Part shown: positions 23,641-35,317 of the stretch, piece by piece
Layout of the letters: each line of letters starts with the position of its first letter
Position numbering within the stretch: the first letter of the stretch is position 1
DNA from: Morinoia aosen
Taxonomy: Eukaryota; Arthropoda; Malacostraca; Amphipoda; Talitridae
Reading direction: 5' to 3'
NCBI GenBank assembly: GCA_030386875.1
Contig: CM059577.1
Location: 22,083,038 to 22,147,037, forward strand
DNA length: 64,000 bases
Program-made: the position numbers and the translations under genes
The notes under the pieces: model-generated
The model's input: the letters and a program-made list of their open reading frames with translations, nothing else
The model's database searches: none
What the model was told of the DNA's origin: nothing

Positions 23641-24094
23641 CTTACCTTATTGTGGTGGGAGGGTTTGCGTGCTGTGAGGAAGGGTGAGGCTATGCTGTCA
23701 GGACTTTATGTCCTGGTGGGTTCAACCGTGGCAGACAGGCTCACCTGGAGCAGCCAGACAAAGTGGGGGGCCATGGGAAGGCCCCCATGTAAATAAAACC
23801 AAACCCCGGCAGTTACGGGTGATAAAGCCCCTGTTACCCCGGGCGTACATAGGGGCTGCCACGGGCCGGGGTCGACGGTGGGAGGGATTTTCATTCCTAT
23901 TGGTCAGTGTGTGCCCGCCTTAAACGCGGAGACGCGTCAGTAGGCTACTGACCGCCCGGGGGGTTCTCTTCCGGCTTGAGCCGGCCTGGATAGGTGGGGG
24001 GGAACCCTCACTGACAAGAGTCTCCTAAACACTTGAGCTTGCTTCTTCTTCTAATACTTTATCTACTTCTACGTTGACGACACGGCCCTCACAA

Positions 24095-26351
24095 ATGGAT
24101 ACACTCGCTGGAATTCCCTCTCCTGAACCCAGTAAACGAGTCGTACCGCCATCTCAATTTCCTGTAGGTGACGAGGGGACAGGCCGGCGTGACGGAAGTG
24201 CAGAGTGGACAATACAGCCATATGAACCACCCAGACCTTCGAGACCTGCCGAGGCCTCATCTTATGGCCGAGTGCCGGGAGCAGGCAGAAGGAAAAACCG
24301 TCGTTGGCACCAGGGGGACTATGTGAGGGCCTGAGCTAAAGGTTAGGTAGGCTTCCTTTTTGTTGTAATAAAATAGGTTTTTGTTTTGTTACGGACCATC
24401 TTTTTTCGGTTCACTGCTGTCCTGTTTTTCAGCACCTACTACTTTCTTCTTCAACTTTTTTCTTGTTACATGAACTTCTTTCTTAGCTTTCTGTTTCTGT
24501 GCCCTTTCTGCATAGATTCCACGTTCCCTTAACTCCATACTAAATGGTGCCTTCTTCCTTCCTCTCTTTACATCTCATTGTTGAGGATAGGGAGGCTTAA
24601 ACTAACTAATAAACTAATAAACTCCTCTCTTGGAACATCTTTGTCGTGGTTAAGGGAGGCTAAAACTTTCTTATATAATAATAATAACCGTCGTTGGCAA
24701 CGCCTGCCCTCGACGGTAGAAGATGAATTGCCTGCCGTGGAATACAAAAAGTTCTTTGTAATAAAAGCCAACGATAACTCCCCTATGGCTGAAGTGGATG
24801 TCGCAAAAGCCTACAGAGAAATATGTCACCGACTCGGGGGTGAACCCGCTAAAATTAATGAAGTCCGTAACGGCAGTTTATTGGTCGAAGTCAAGAATCT
24901 TCACCAGAGCCGCTGCATCACCACCATTAAGTCTCTTGCCGGAGTTGAGGTAACAGTATCTCCGAATGAACGCCTTAATCAAACGAAAGGAACACTCTGG
25001 TATAAGAACAGCCCAAGGTACACAGACGCTCGTATCTTGGAGGAGCTGGAGCGATTCGGCGCCAAAGAGGTATATTGCTTCAAAAGGAGAGAGAGAGGTG
25101 TGCTAACTCCAGGCCGAGTATACCTCATAACATTTGATCGTTGTAGGCTGCCCGATACTGTCAATCGGGTGGACGCGATGCCAGGTGCGCCAGCACGTGC
25201 CGAGACCGAGGCGCTGTTTTAAATGCCAGGCCTTCGGACACGGCGCCAAAACCTGCCGCGCCCAGCGAGGCACGTGCGCAAATTGCTCAATAGAGCAACA
25301 TGAGTCGCCTTGTGTCCGACCTGCGAGATGCGCCAACTGTGAGGGTGCGCATCCAGCCAGCTCCACATCATGTTCCCACTATGAGATTGAAGCAGAAATC
25401 CTCGCAACTCAGGCGAGAGAGAGCATTAGCTATGGAGAAGCCAGGAGGACGGTGACATCCAGGTATGTTTCTCCCCGCACTTCTTACGCTGACGCCGCCC
25501 AACACCGTAGACTGAACTCTCAGCCAATCTTTCAGCAACCTGAGCAACCGCACTCGCGGAGTGTGGCAGCGCGGCGAGATGAGCAGGAGCCAGAGCCTTT
25601 GAGCCTTGTGGATGCCTCTGCTCTAAGAAGCCAGAGTCTGGCCCAGAGGCCTCCAGTGCGCGTGACCCAACCTTTGGCTCAATCAGGACCCTCTAATAAG
25701 GAAATTTCAAAAGATCCAGCTTCCACCACTCACCAGAAAGATTCATCTAACGAACAGTTTCAATCAATCCCCTCAATTATTACCTCCCGCAAAAGAACTA
25801 AAAACGACATATCGCCCCCACAAGAGGTAAAACAAACAAAAACTCCGAAAACACTGAGATTTATGGAAGACACCCCAGCAGACAATCAAGGCCAAGCTAT
25901 CCCGAGTCAAGAGAAGGGTCCTGTCTGGGATTCAGTGGCTACAACCGGTGGAAGGGCAGAGCATGAACGCAGCACTGTGAGGGAGTCTCTGTCTGCCGTG
26001 CGAGGGCCCAGCCGTGGAGACAAGCAGGAAAGGGGATCCGGGCGTGACTTGTCGCTACCGACCAAAGAAAAGAATAGCTCCCACATTGACAGTGAAAAGC
26101 ATCGTAATATTGTTACCCAACGCATTCGTTCTTTAGAGCGGGTTACAACCGTCCCAAAAGAAGTAGCATCACACCTGTTAAAAATCTTCCCACCCACAAA
26201 AAACCTCCCCACCGGGCCTCCTCCAACGGTACCTGTCCACCCATGGATTGACAGACCTCCTGCCTCTACGTCACCCGGACTGACGTGTGCCGCAGGTGAG
26301 GGAATTGAAAAGGATCCTACGTATATAACATCTAAAACTGACAAAAAATGA
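24095..26351 (+). pseudogene. LINE 1 ORF1 (gag-like, zinc knuckles), disrupted
   Basis: The start is ATG at 24095 (MDTLAGIPSPEPSKR). The frame is split at 24310-24685 by a family-A retroposon, resumes at NRRWQRLPST, then shifts by one base around 25160-25190. The C-terminal part has three zinc knuckles: CFKCQAFGHGAKTC, CANCSIEQHESPC and CANCEGAHPASSTSC, followed by a serine/proline-rich tail. Such proteins bind the element RNA and chaperone reverse transcription. The stop TGA (26349-26351) overlaps the ORF2 ATG (26348-26350) as ATGA, suggesting reinitiation. Two interruptions make it a pseudogene. Confidence 0.85.
24310..24685 (+). mobile_element. Retroposon family A, copy 5, inside LINE ORF1
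   Basis: Flanked by the 14-bp duplication AACCGTCGTTGGCA at 24296-24309 and 24686-24699. The 5' end is truncated relative to copy 1 (starts CCAGGGGGACTATGTGAGGG). The 3' region around GGGAGGCTTAAACTAA is partly duplicated, and the tail is TATAATAATAAT. It postdates the LINE and cut its ORF1. Confidence 0.88.
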
Positions 26352-29300
26352 ACACCTTCTTACAATGGAATATACGTGGCTACAGACGGAATTACGGAGA
26401 CTTGAGAGCACTTTTGGAGAAGCACCAGCCCTGTTGTGTTTGTCTGCAGGAAACACTGATGGGGAACGTTACCCCAAGGCCTCCAAGCAACTACAATATA
26501 GAGTTGTTCTCCCCAGTGCCCAACCCGGTACCTGGAACGGGACTGGCGGTGCTTGTGCGGAGAGACGTTGGCTATAGTAGATTTGCGGTAAACACCAGGC
26601 TGCAGGCTATCGCTTTCCGTGTCTACATTGGGAAACGTATGATAACAGTATGTAACATCTACATACCACCAGGCGAACCCTTAGCCCTGCAAGATCTCAG
26701 CCTCTTAAGCAATCAACTCGCGAGGCCGGCCTTGATCCTGGGAGACGTCAATGCCTAGCACATACTTTGGGGAAACGTCCGGAGCGATCGTCGAGGTGAA
26801 ATTGTGGAGGACTTCATCGTCGCTTCTGATTTTTGTCTTCTGAACACCGGAGCCCCCACGCATTTTCACGTGCAGACTGGGACTTCCTCCGCCATCGACC
26901 TGAGTCTTTGCACTCCCGACATCCTTTCCGAATTCCGGTGATCCGTGAGTAGCGATGCACATGGTAGTGATCATTACCCCGTCTTAATGCACTCGGTCCA
27001 AAACCAGCAGATGCTGATAGAACCAAGGTTTAACTTTAAAAAGACCAACTGGAGAAACTTTGGAGCGCTGACGACGATGGAGGACCCAAATGAAGCTCAT
27101 GGCGTAGATGAATTGGTTGACAGCTTTGTGAGTGCAATGCACGAAGCTGCCAACAGTGCCATTCCAAAGTCTAAAGGCGGTTGCCAAGTGCACCGCGTCC
27201 CGTGGTGGAACAATGACTGCCAGGCCGCTAATATCGAGAGGAAACGCGCATTGCGACGATACCAAAGAACAAAAGAACTAGCCGACAAGATCGCATACAA
27301 TCGGGCTAGAGCGCGAGCTCAGATTACAAAAGACGTCGCCCGTAAGGTATCGTGGCAGAAATACGTCTCCACTCTCAACAGCGATACTCCTATGGCCAAG
27401 GTATGGCAGCGAGTAAATAAAATGAGGGGAAAATGCAGTTATAGACAGCCGTGCCTAGAAGTTAATGGTGTTCTCACCTCAGACCCGGAGTGCGTGTCGG
27501 AGGCACTGGCCCAAAGCTTTTATAGTGTCAGTAGCGGACGACTTTACTCTCCTGCCTTTACAGTGCTGAAACAGCAACAGGAGCAGCAGCAGTTGGACTT
27601 CTCAACAAACTCCACCTACTCTTATAATGACCCCCTTACAATGGTTGAATTTTACAACGCCCTGAAGAAATGTAAAAATACCGCTCCCGGACCAGATGGT
27701 ATCCACTACCGGATGTTAAAGAAAATGCATACTACAGCCATTAAATTCTTGCTATATATTTTCAATAAAATCTGGATCACGCATACATATCCTCAACAAT
27801 GGCGTACATCATTAATCATGGCTTTTGAAAAACCAAACAAACCTCCATCCAACCCTGACAACTACCGACCCATTGCCCTAACTAGTTGCCTTGGAAAATT
27901 GAAGGAGAAAATGGTCAATGCGCGACTCACCAGATGGTTAGAAGCGGAGGAGCTACTGAACCCCGTCCAATTTGGCAGTCGGCAGCTTCGAGGGACCACA
28001 GGCGCTCTGCTCCGCTTACAGAACCACATGGTGGCCAACCTTGCCGAGCGTCGCCGAATCATGTGTCTTTTCTTTGATATGCATAAAGCCTATGACACCG
28101 TGTGGAGATATGGAATACTTAAGACACTACATGAGTATGGACTCCGTGGTAACATGGCCCTGTATATTCGAGAATTTCTTGGTGAAAGAACTTTCCGCGT
28201 TAAGGTCGGCGGCACCCTCTCTTCCTCGCAGTTGCAGTGTGAAGGTTTACCGCAGGGCAGTGTTATGAGCTGCACCCTGTTTAGTGTCGCCTTAAATGGT
28301 ATCACCTCCACCTTGCCTCCCGGAACGGTGGCCTCCTTATATGTGGACGACTTTATGGTATACTCTTCATCAACATATCTTCCGGCTCTGACGCGAAGAA
28401 TGCAATTAGCCATCAATAACGCTAATAAGTAGGCTCAGGAACATGGCTTCAACTTTTCACCGGAAAAAACAGTTGGACTTTACTTCCAGGGCCGTGGCCG
28501 TAGTGATCCCCCACAGCTCACACTGCAGGGAAGACAAGTGAGTTTTTCACACAGCGCCAAGTTTCTGGGGGGTGACGCTTGATGACAGGCTCTCTTGGAA
28601 GCCCTACCTAGCCACCCTCAAGGCTGACTGTGTCAGAAGGCTGAACTTGCTAAAAAGCCTGGCCGGCCTGACGTGGGGGGCTGACAGGATGACCCTACTG
28701 AAACTATATCGTACTCTTATTAGAAGCAAAATAGACTACGGCTGCATAGTGTATCAATATGCTAAGGCGACTTCACTTTCGAAGCTGGACCCTGTGCATC
28801 ATGCTGCTATCAGAATCTGCACTGGCGCGTTTAGGACGTCCCCTTCCAGCAGCTTGTGTGTGGAGAGCGGTGAACCTCCTTTACGGCACCGCCGTGTGCA
28901 GCTGACCCTTCAGTACTTTGCGCGATTGAAACAAGTCCCCTTGTCTCCTGCATGGACCAGCGGGCATGCGCCACTAGGCCGACATCTGCCTTTCCCTTAC
29001 TTGCCCTCATCGGAAGGTTATTCGGCAGTCGTGGTTGCAATGCAGCTGAGGCCAATGAGAATACAACCAGTGTTCTTGGAAAGTTTTCCACGTGGCGTGT
29101 CCCAATCGGGAGTTTTTGTCCGGGATGTCAAATGTCTAAGAAGGATTCTATGCCTACACACATACTAAAGGGGATCTTTTTGGACCATATTGCCGAAAAA
29201 CATGCCCGTGCGATGAAGTTCTATACCGACGGCTCAAAGGTGGGAGACGCTGTAGGGTGTGCCGCTGTGTCCGGGGAGTTGGTGAGCGCCAAGAGATTGC

Positions 29301-30052
29301 TCCCAGAGTCGTCCATTTTCACTGCGGAACTTTACGGTGTGCTGGAGGCCCTCCGATTAATTAAACATTGTGTGTATGATACTTTTGCTATTTTTGTGGA
29401 TTCAAAAAGTGTGGTGGAGGCCACTCGAGAGCATAATAGTACCCATCCGCTCGTTGGTGAAATCGTCATGAACTTAATAAATTTAACACGTGAGCGTAAA
29501 TATGTGACGTTGTGCTGGGTGCCCGGCCACGTAGGAGTGTCTGGCAATGAAAGAGCTGATCAGGAGGCTAAACGGGCCGCAGAGGCAAACGAAGAGACTC
29601 TAAATCTGATGGTTCCTTTCCGAGATGATTACCCTCGGATCAAAGCGGCAGTGAGAGAACGATGGCAGCAGGAATGGGACAACGCTGCTAACGATAGCAA
29701 TAAATTAAGGAGCATTAAACCCACTATACGTGAGTGGATATCGTCCAGTTGTCGTGGTCGCCGGTTAGAGGTGATGCTTTGTCGCCTCCGTATTGGCCAT
29801 ACGCGGCTAACACACGGCCACCTGATGGAGCGGCTACCACAGCCGCAGTGCGAACGGTGTCGTGTGCCTTTGACTGTAAAGCACTTCCTCGCGGAGTGTC
29901 CCCTGCATGTATGCTGTTGCCAGGAATCTGCATTTTCCGCACCTTCGCGGTCGTGCAAAGGATGTTTTGACCGGAATACTTGGGGAGGCTGAGCGGTCAA
30001 CTTATAATTTGACAGCGCTGCAGTCGTTTATTGGAGCGTGTAATCTGTCTTC
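26348..30052 (+). pseudogene. LINE 1 ORF2 (endonuclease-RT-RNase H), disrupted
   Basis: The N-terminal apurinic-type endonuclease shows QWNIRGY, QET, GDVNA and SSDAHGSDHYPV. The reverse transcriptase shows APGPDGIHY, NYRPIAL, DMHKAYDTVWR, GLPQGSVMS and the catalytic YVDDF (about 28340). RNase H at about 29215-29590 keeps the D-E-D-D set (FYTDGSK, TAELYG, FVDSKS, NERADQEAK). A C-terminal CERC ... HFLAEC zinc motif follows. Breaks: TAG at 26756, TGA at 26939, TAG at 28430, an extra G in the run at about 28565-28571, and shifts near 29125 and 29975. The last coding stretch reads to a TAG near 30050. All three stops are explained by C-to-T or G-to-A changes, consistent with neutral decay. Confidence 0.88.
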
Positions 30053-30110
30053 AAAAATCTAGCCTGAAGATTCTACGCATGGTAATGCGATGTAAACACT
30101 GAACCGTAAA

Positions 30111-30171
30111 ATGGCCGGGCGCGCTGCGCAATGCCCCTGGGGGTTTCAGCGCGGGTAAGGCGCCCGGCCAT
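30111..30171 (+). other. Stem-loop in the LINE 1 3' untranslated region
   Basis: ATGGCCGGGCGC (30111-30122) pairs perfectly with GCGCCCGGCCAT (30160-30171) around a 37-nt loop. Structured 3' ends are often what a LINE reverse transcriptase recognises. That role is inferred. Confidence 0.6.
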
Positions 30172-30310
30172 AATTGGGTGGGCAGCTGAGACCCCCATTA
30201 GAGGGTTAGGCTGCTGCTCAATGTGCAAACTGTGCATGTACCTCAAGATGATTATATGAACTGATTGAACCCTAAGCATGAGGAGTATGGTATTGAACTA
30301 GCAGCTCTTT

Positions 30311-30313
30311 TAT

Positions 30314-30347
<34 letters not shown>

Positions 30348-30368
30348 ACTACTACTACTACTACTGCC
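30311..30368. repeat. CTG/CTA trinucleotide microsatellite
   Basis: A run of ACTACTGCTGCTG followed by CTACTACTACTAC marks the probable 3' terminus of LINE 1, since many LINEs end in short tandem repeats. Confidence 0.8.
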
Positions 30369-30369
30369 A

Positions 30370-33030
30370 CCAATGAAATCAAGTGTTGTTCTGATCACGC
30401 TCGTGGCTATCGCGTCTTTGTTTGTTTAATAGTTGCTGTGACTTGCGTTGCGATGTTTGTGGCAGTAAGACCTCGAAATTTGAGACGTGGAGACAACCTG
30501 AATTGCGAGACCTTCGGCGCGACATAGTGCAGACACTGAAGCGCTAGCAAATTGATGTTATTACTACTACTACTCATTCTAGTTGGTCTCTTTTCGTTCT
30601 CTTGAGATCGTCTTTGTTGTGGGTATGGACTCAATTTATTATAATGTTTCATTGCTTGTTTTTATTGGTACTTACGTTATTATTAAACAGAGATTGCCTG
30701 ATACGGTCTTTTCAAACCAGTGATCCCGTTAAGCTTTTCATGCCTGAAATACGACCATAAAAGCCACTCAGCATCTGCTACCACTGATAAGAGGGTCGTT
30801 TTATATTAGGTGGTATTGTTCAACGCGGCCATCAAGGTTAGCGTTAAAATTAGTCATAGCCTAGTGGACAAAAACGAGCAGAAGAGTTCTGTTTATAATG
30901 CTGCGAGATAGGGGTTCGGAGCTGTAAGTTGTGCGGGTGTCGAGCTCACCGATCGTGAATCTACTCGCACGAAAACCTCAGGGTGACGTCCGCCATATGA
31001 AAAGTTTCGACATTGAATTTATTTGCAACTCTAATGATTAAGAATTTGCGATACTAGCTAAAAGTTGAGAACTATATACAAAATGTGAGTAAGGAAGAAG
31101 TTGCTTTTCAGTGCAGTCAGCTCATGTTGTCAACAGGCAGATTAAGTGGGAAGTGTTGACAATTTGGAAAGGACCAGAGAACAATCAGTCGCTCCTAGAT
31201 GTCGATACTGGGTAGTCAGAACACTCTGAATTGCACGCCAATTATGTAAGGAAGATCCAAGCTACGGGTAAGGTATTTAGAGTACATGAAATTGTAGGGC
31301 ACCCGGCAGTGCGCGGTGCTTTGTAGATTAAAATTAGATTCGAAATAAAGTACAAGCAGTTGCTCCACAGAACATTACAGGAAAGTTGTACAAAGAACCG
31401 TACGTGTCGCCCGTACATGCCACAGCGGGAGGCGCTAAATAAAACTAAATGAGGACCAACAAATAAATAAAACACCGTAAGTCGGGTGCTTACAATGCTA
31501 GGATATTTGAAGTAAAATTGAGGCGACAACTTAGGAAAAATTTAATGGAATCGTAGAATTGATTTGTAATAAGTTGAATAGCTGTTAATAATTGACATAA
31601 TTAAAAGCTAGGGAAGAATAAGTGCAAAATATCAGAGACTTTGAGAATGTTAATCAAAATCATATTCGTGTTTTTTTACGAAACTATCACAATAATTAAT
31701 AATGATAATTATGTTGAGGGAAATGAGGTCGAATTTCAGGAGTTCAGGACAATTCATGGGGAAAAGGGAAGTCGAAAACACCGAAAACGAATTATTAATT
31801 GAATGACTTATTGATAATTGATAACTCTGAGTATATGACATAACTTTGAATGTAAATTAAAGTACATGTTAATAGAGATATACTCAAAGCCTAAAATAGG
31901 TATTTTGAGCAATGTATAATTTTTAAAGTGGACGACAGTGGGATTCAAGCTTTCGATAAAAAATATATCGAAATATCGTCGAGATATATGGTCACGCTGT
32001 ATAACAGCGTGACGGGCTAGCGTCTAGTACGAGGAGGCCATGCTCACTACGGAAGCCATGCTTACTTGCACTAACTAATTGAAAATCGTTCATGACCCCG
32101 AAAGTGTTCGCGAACCACCTGGCAGGCTCTCGCGTACCGCTAGCGATACGCGTACCCCAGATTGGGAACCCCTGGTGTAGAGGACGTAATATTGTGCGCC
32201 TGGTTCTTCAAGTGCAATTCGTTCGAGTTAATGTGTATTGTAAGTGAGGTGTTGTAGTCTGCAGTCCTTGAGTTCCATTGTTGGAAGGCAAGATTTGTTA
32301 TTGGGAAGTAAAGTGGCCGGCCAATATTAGTATTTCTTTGGTGTCATAATTGTTGCATACCAATTTGTATTGAGAGTTCTCATCACAGCGATTGTGCAAT
32401 AAGGCATAATTGGCTTGTATATAAGTTCGTGATGTATCCAAGAGAACCATAAACCAAGCTGGTCAGAAAACTCTAAAATACAGCAAAAAACCATGATGAA
32501 AAGGTTATGGAAATGTAAGTCGATTTACCATCAAACTTGGTGAGTACCTATAATAAATTTAATTTTTGCTGGCTTTTTGTAGTGTATTGTTATGAAAACT
32601 GTATTTATTTCGCTCGTGCAATTTGCATTATCATTTGTGTATTGCGTGGAGGTGCATTTTTCTTCCATTCCAAGATTCTCTTGTTAATGTAAATTAACAA
32701 GAGGTCTAACGTCTCGCGACATATGCCAGAGAGTGAAATTATACTAATTTTTTTTCCTGCTAATTGCTCCTATCCCAATAAGGACCCAACTAGTTACTGT
32801 AACATCTCTCATGTGTAAATGAAAAATTTGTTGCATAGTAATCCAACCACTGACGAAATTATTCATAACAAACCCTGTCGAATATCTAATGACTAATTAA
32901 AGTTGTGGACTTGAGACGCGGCAGATAAGGGGGTTGGATTTTCACACAATTTATGACATTATAGCGTAGCAAACAGCAGAGTAAGTTTTTCTACACATAG
33001 CTGAACTTGGCTTCGTTACGTGCAGTTTGG
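30370..33030. other. Intergenic region
   Basis: No gene is recognised. It holds a perfect 10-bp hairpin with an ATA loop at 31991-32013 (GTCACGCTGT), a perfect 11-bp hairpin at 32678-32703 (CTCTTGTTAAT), and a sequence at about 32121-32174 ending GATTGGGAACCCCTG that looks like the terminus of a hAT transposon. Its partner end was not found. Confidence 0.4.
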
Positions 33031-33037
33031 CCGAGTT

Positions 33038-33385
33038 ATCTCGCAGGGAGATACATCCATTTTACCAAGAGAAATTGGCGTTCCCATGAGGAAGACGTAA
33101 GGTCTCGAAGTAAATGTTTCGTCGGTTGTTCTCAAGAGGAAATATTTTTGTTCTATTTGCTATCGACCATCCTTTTTTCGCTCACTGTAGGAATTTTTCA
33201 GCATTTTTCTTAAACTTTGATCTTGGTTCAGAATGTTTTTTCAATATTAATGTTTCAAAGCACTAGAAATCCTGAATGGGAAAATATCTCATTCCCTTAA
33301 ATTTCATGCTAAATTACGCCCTACTATTTTTTCTCTTGGAGCTTATTTTATGAGGTTAGAGAGGCTTAAACAAACCTACAATATA
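33038..33385 (+). mobile_element. Retroposon family A, copy 6 (diverged)
   Basis: Recognised by CGCAGGGAGATACATCC, ACCATCCTTTTTTCGCTCACTG and GTTAGAGAGGCTTAAACAAAC in the family order. The most decayed full-length copy in the window. Confidence 0.55.
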
Positions 33386-34489
33386 GTAAAATTTGGCCAA
33401 ATTTTGCTTTCAAAAATTCAAATTGCACGTAGCTTAATCAAGTTTGATTATGAGAACTTATGTTTCCAGGTGCACTGTAAGAGAACGTAAACTGTTGCAA
33501 AATCCTGCCTCCCACTCAGTGTATGGGTCGGTCTGCGTGCTGTTGTCTCTTGGACCAACGCTGGAACGCGATAACACTTATGAGGACAGAATTATTTCCT
33601 GAAACATCACGTAAATCATTACTCTTATATGTTATACGGCGTGAACGTATCAACAAAACTTTTAGCGTATAACCATGATAGTTATAACTTCATATGTTGA
33701 CCAGGAAAAACACCAGATAAAAGGCCTACCAGCCTCCGGCATATCCTGCGACAGCTCGAAGAATATCCTGACAATGTTTGTTACTCAAAGAGCGTGCGAT
33801 TGATGGTAATGCCATTATTGCGAAATACGTTGCCAACACAACGTTCGCATTCCGAGTATTGCAGCTAATGACACATTCAGAATAAGGCCCGGCGTGAGAC
33901 ACGTCCGTCCAATTATCGAGGATTATGAAGAATTATCAGATGTACATGTATTATGCACCGAGTTTTACATAAAAGTGCCTCACTAGCATCACAGTTCAAG
34001 CTTTTCAGGGGCATAAATTCGTTCAAATGTTAGACGTTTTCTTTGCATCAAAACAGGCGCTTAAGTCGCCATAATTACTGACTCTATATAGGCGCTATTG
34101 TGCTCTACTGGCACTGCACCATCCTTCAAAAGCTGTTTGTTGGACATCTTTACGTAATTGTCATACCTAATCTTATGCTAAAGGGGCCAACATGCAAATA
34201 GTTCGGCATTAGCAAAAAGTTGTCTTTGAGGACGACACCTGGAGCGGGTGAGCACTGTGATGACGCTGTACGTTGTACCTTGCTTCACACCCATATTTTT
34301 GGCAGCATAATTTTTAAACACATTTTCCCCTTGTTTTAGTCACAGTTTTGTGCATGTAATAATGACGAAAATAAAGCCCGTTATTTCTTTTATTTTCATT
34401 TGTCGGGACCGAAAAATACATTCGTGGTAAAAATAAATTTTTCATTTTGTTTGGGCTAGAAAATTCGGTCACTTGTAATGCTCATAGTA

Positions 34490-34915
34490 TGATGATGTGT
34501 TGTTGAAATCAGGTGGGGCTGTGTTGTTGACATCATTTGTGTTGTATTGTTGATATGAGCTGTATTGTGTTTATTGATGTCAGTTGTGTTGTTGATATCA
34601 GTTCTGTTGTTAATGTCGAGTTATGTTATGTTGTTGACGTGAGTTGGTGTTGTGTTGAGGGCATCATTTGTGTTGCGTTGTTGAAATCAGTTTTGTTGGA
34701 GACGGCAGATGTGTTGTTGATGTAAGTTGTGTTGTGTTGTTTATGTCAGTTATGATGTGTTGTTGACGTGAGTTGGTGTTTCGTTATTGTCAGTTGTGTT
34801 GCTGAAGTCAGTTGTATTGTGTTGTTGACGTGAGTTGGTGTGTTGTTGATGTCAGTTGTCTTGTTGATTTCAGTTGCGTTGTTGACGTCAGCTGGTGTTG
34901 CATTGTCGATGAAGC
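34490..34915. repeat. GTTGTTGA-based degenerate minisatellite
   Basis: Irregular units around TGTGTTGTTGATGTCAGTT, with lengths drifting from about 18 to 30 bp. The short open frames on both strands here are products of the repeat. Confidence 0.75.
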
Positions 34916-35296
34916 TGGAGTGCCATCTACAATGGATGAAACGGTAGGCGACAGAATTGAACACAGGAAAAAAAAAACAGGTGAAAAATGATGGCAGCCT
35001 CCAGACTTGAGTTTCGTCGAGCGATCTTCACATACATAAGATGCATCTCACTACCACTTCTCGGGCAACTAGAGCGAGCCAACCTTTTGATATCACACAA
35101 AAGCGCGGTCTGATCTATCACTCCCAAAGCCTCCAACCACCACAACCCAAGAGTTGACTAGGGAACAGTCCCATTGGGGTTGAACCAAGGTTATAATGTT
35201 AATAATAGTCTGAGTTATCGTTTTAAGCTTACAGATTCGTAATCATTTTTATTTTTGCAGGTGAAAGAATAAAAAGTTAACCAAACCCATCTTATG

Positions 35297-35317
35297 CTAA
35301 CCTAACCTAACCTAACC
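35297..35317. repeat. Telomere-like (CCTAA)n block
   Basis: Four consecutive CTAAC pentamers, i.e. TTAGG on the other strand, the telomere unit of many arthropods. The block ends exactly where LINE 2 coding sequence (GDFN) begins. Confidence 0.75.

Larger units (their letters stand above)
23650..30310 (+). mobile_element. Non-LTR retrotransposon 1, RNase H-bearing (I/jockey-superfamily type), inactive
   Basis: A nearly full-length LINE with a GC-rich 5' leader, ORF1 from 24095, ORF2 from 26348, a 3' untranslated region with a stem-loop (30111-30171), and a CTG/CTA trinucleotide stretch at the end. Domain order (zinc knuckles; endonuclease, reverse transcriptase, RNase H, C-terminal CCHC) fits I-like groups; the exact clade is not determined. 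It is dead: ORF1 holds a retroposon insertion and a frameshift, ORF2 has three stops and several frameshifts. The 5' boundary is approximate and no target duplication was found. Confidence 0.85.
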
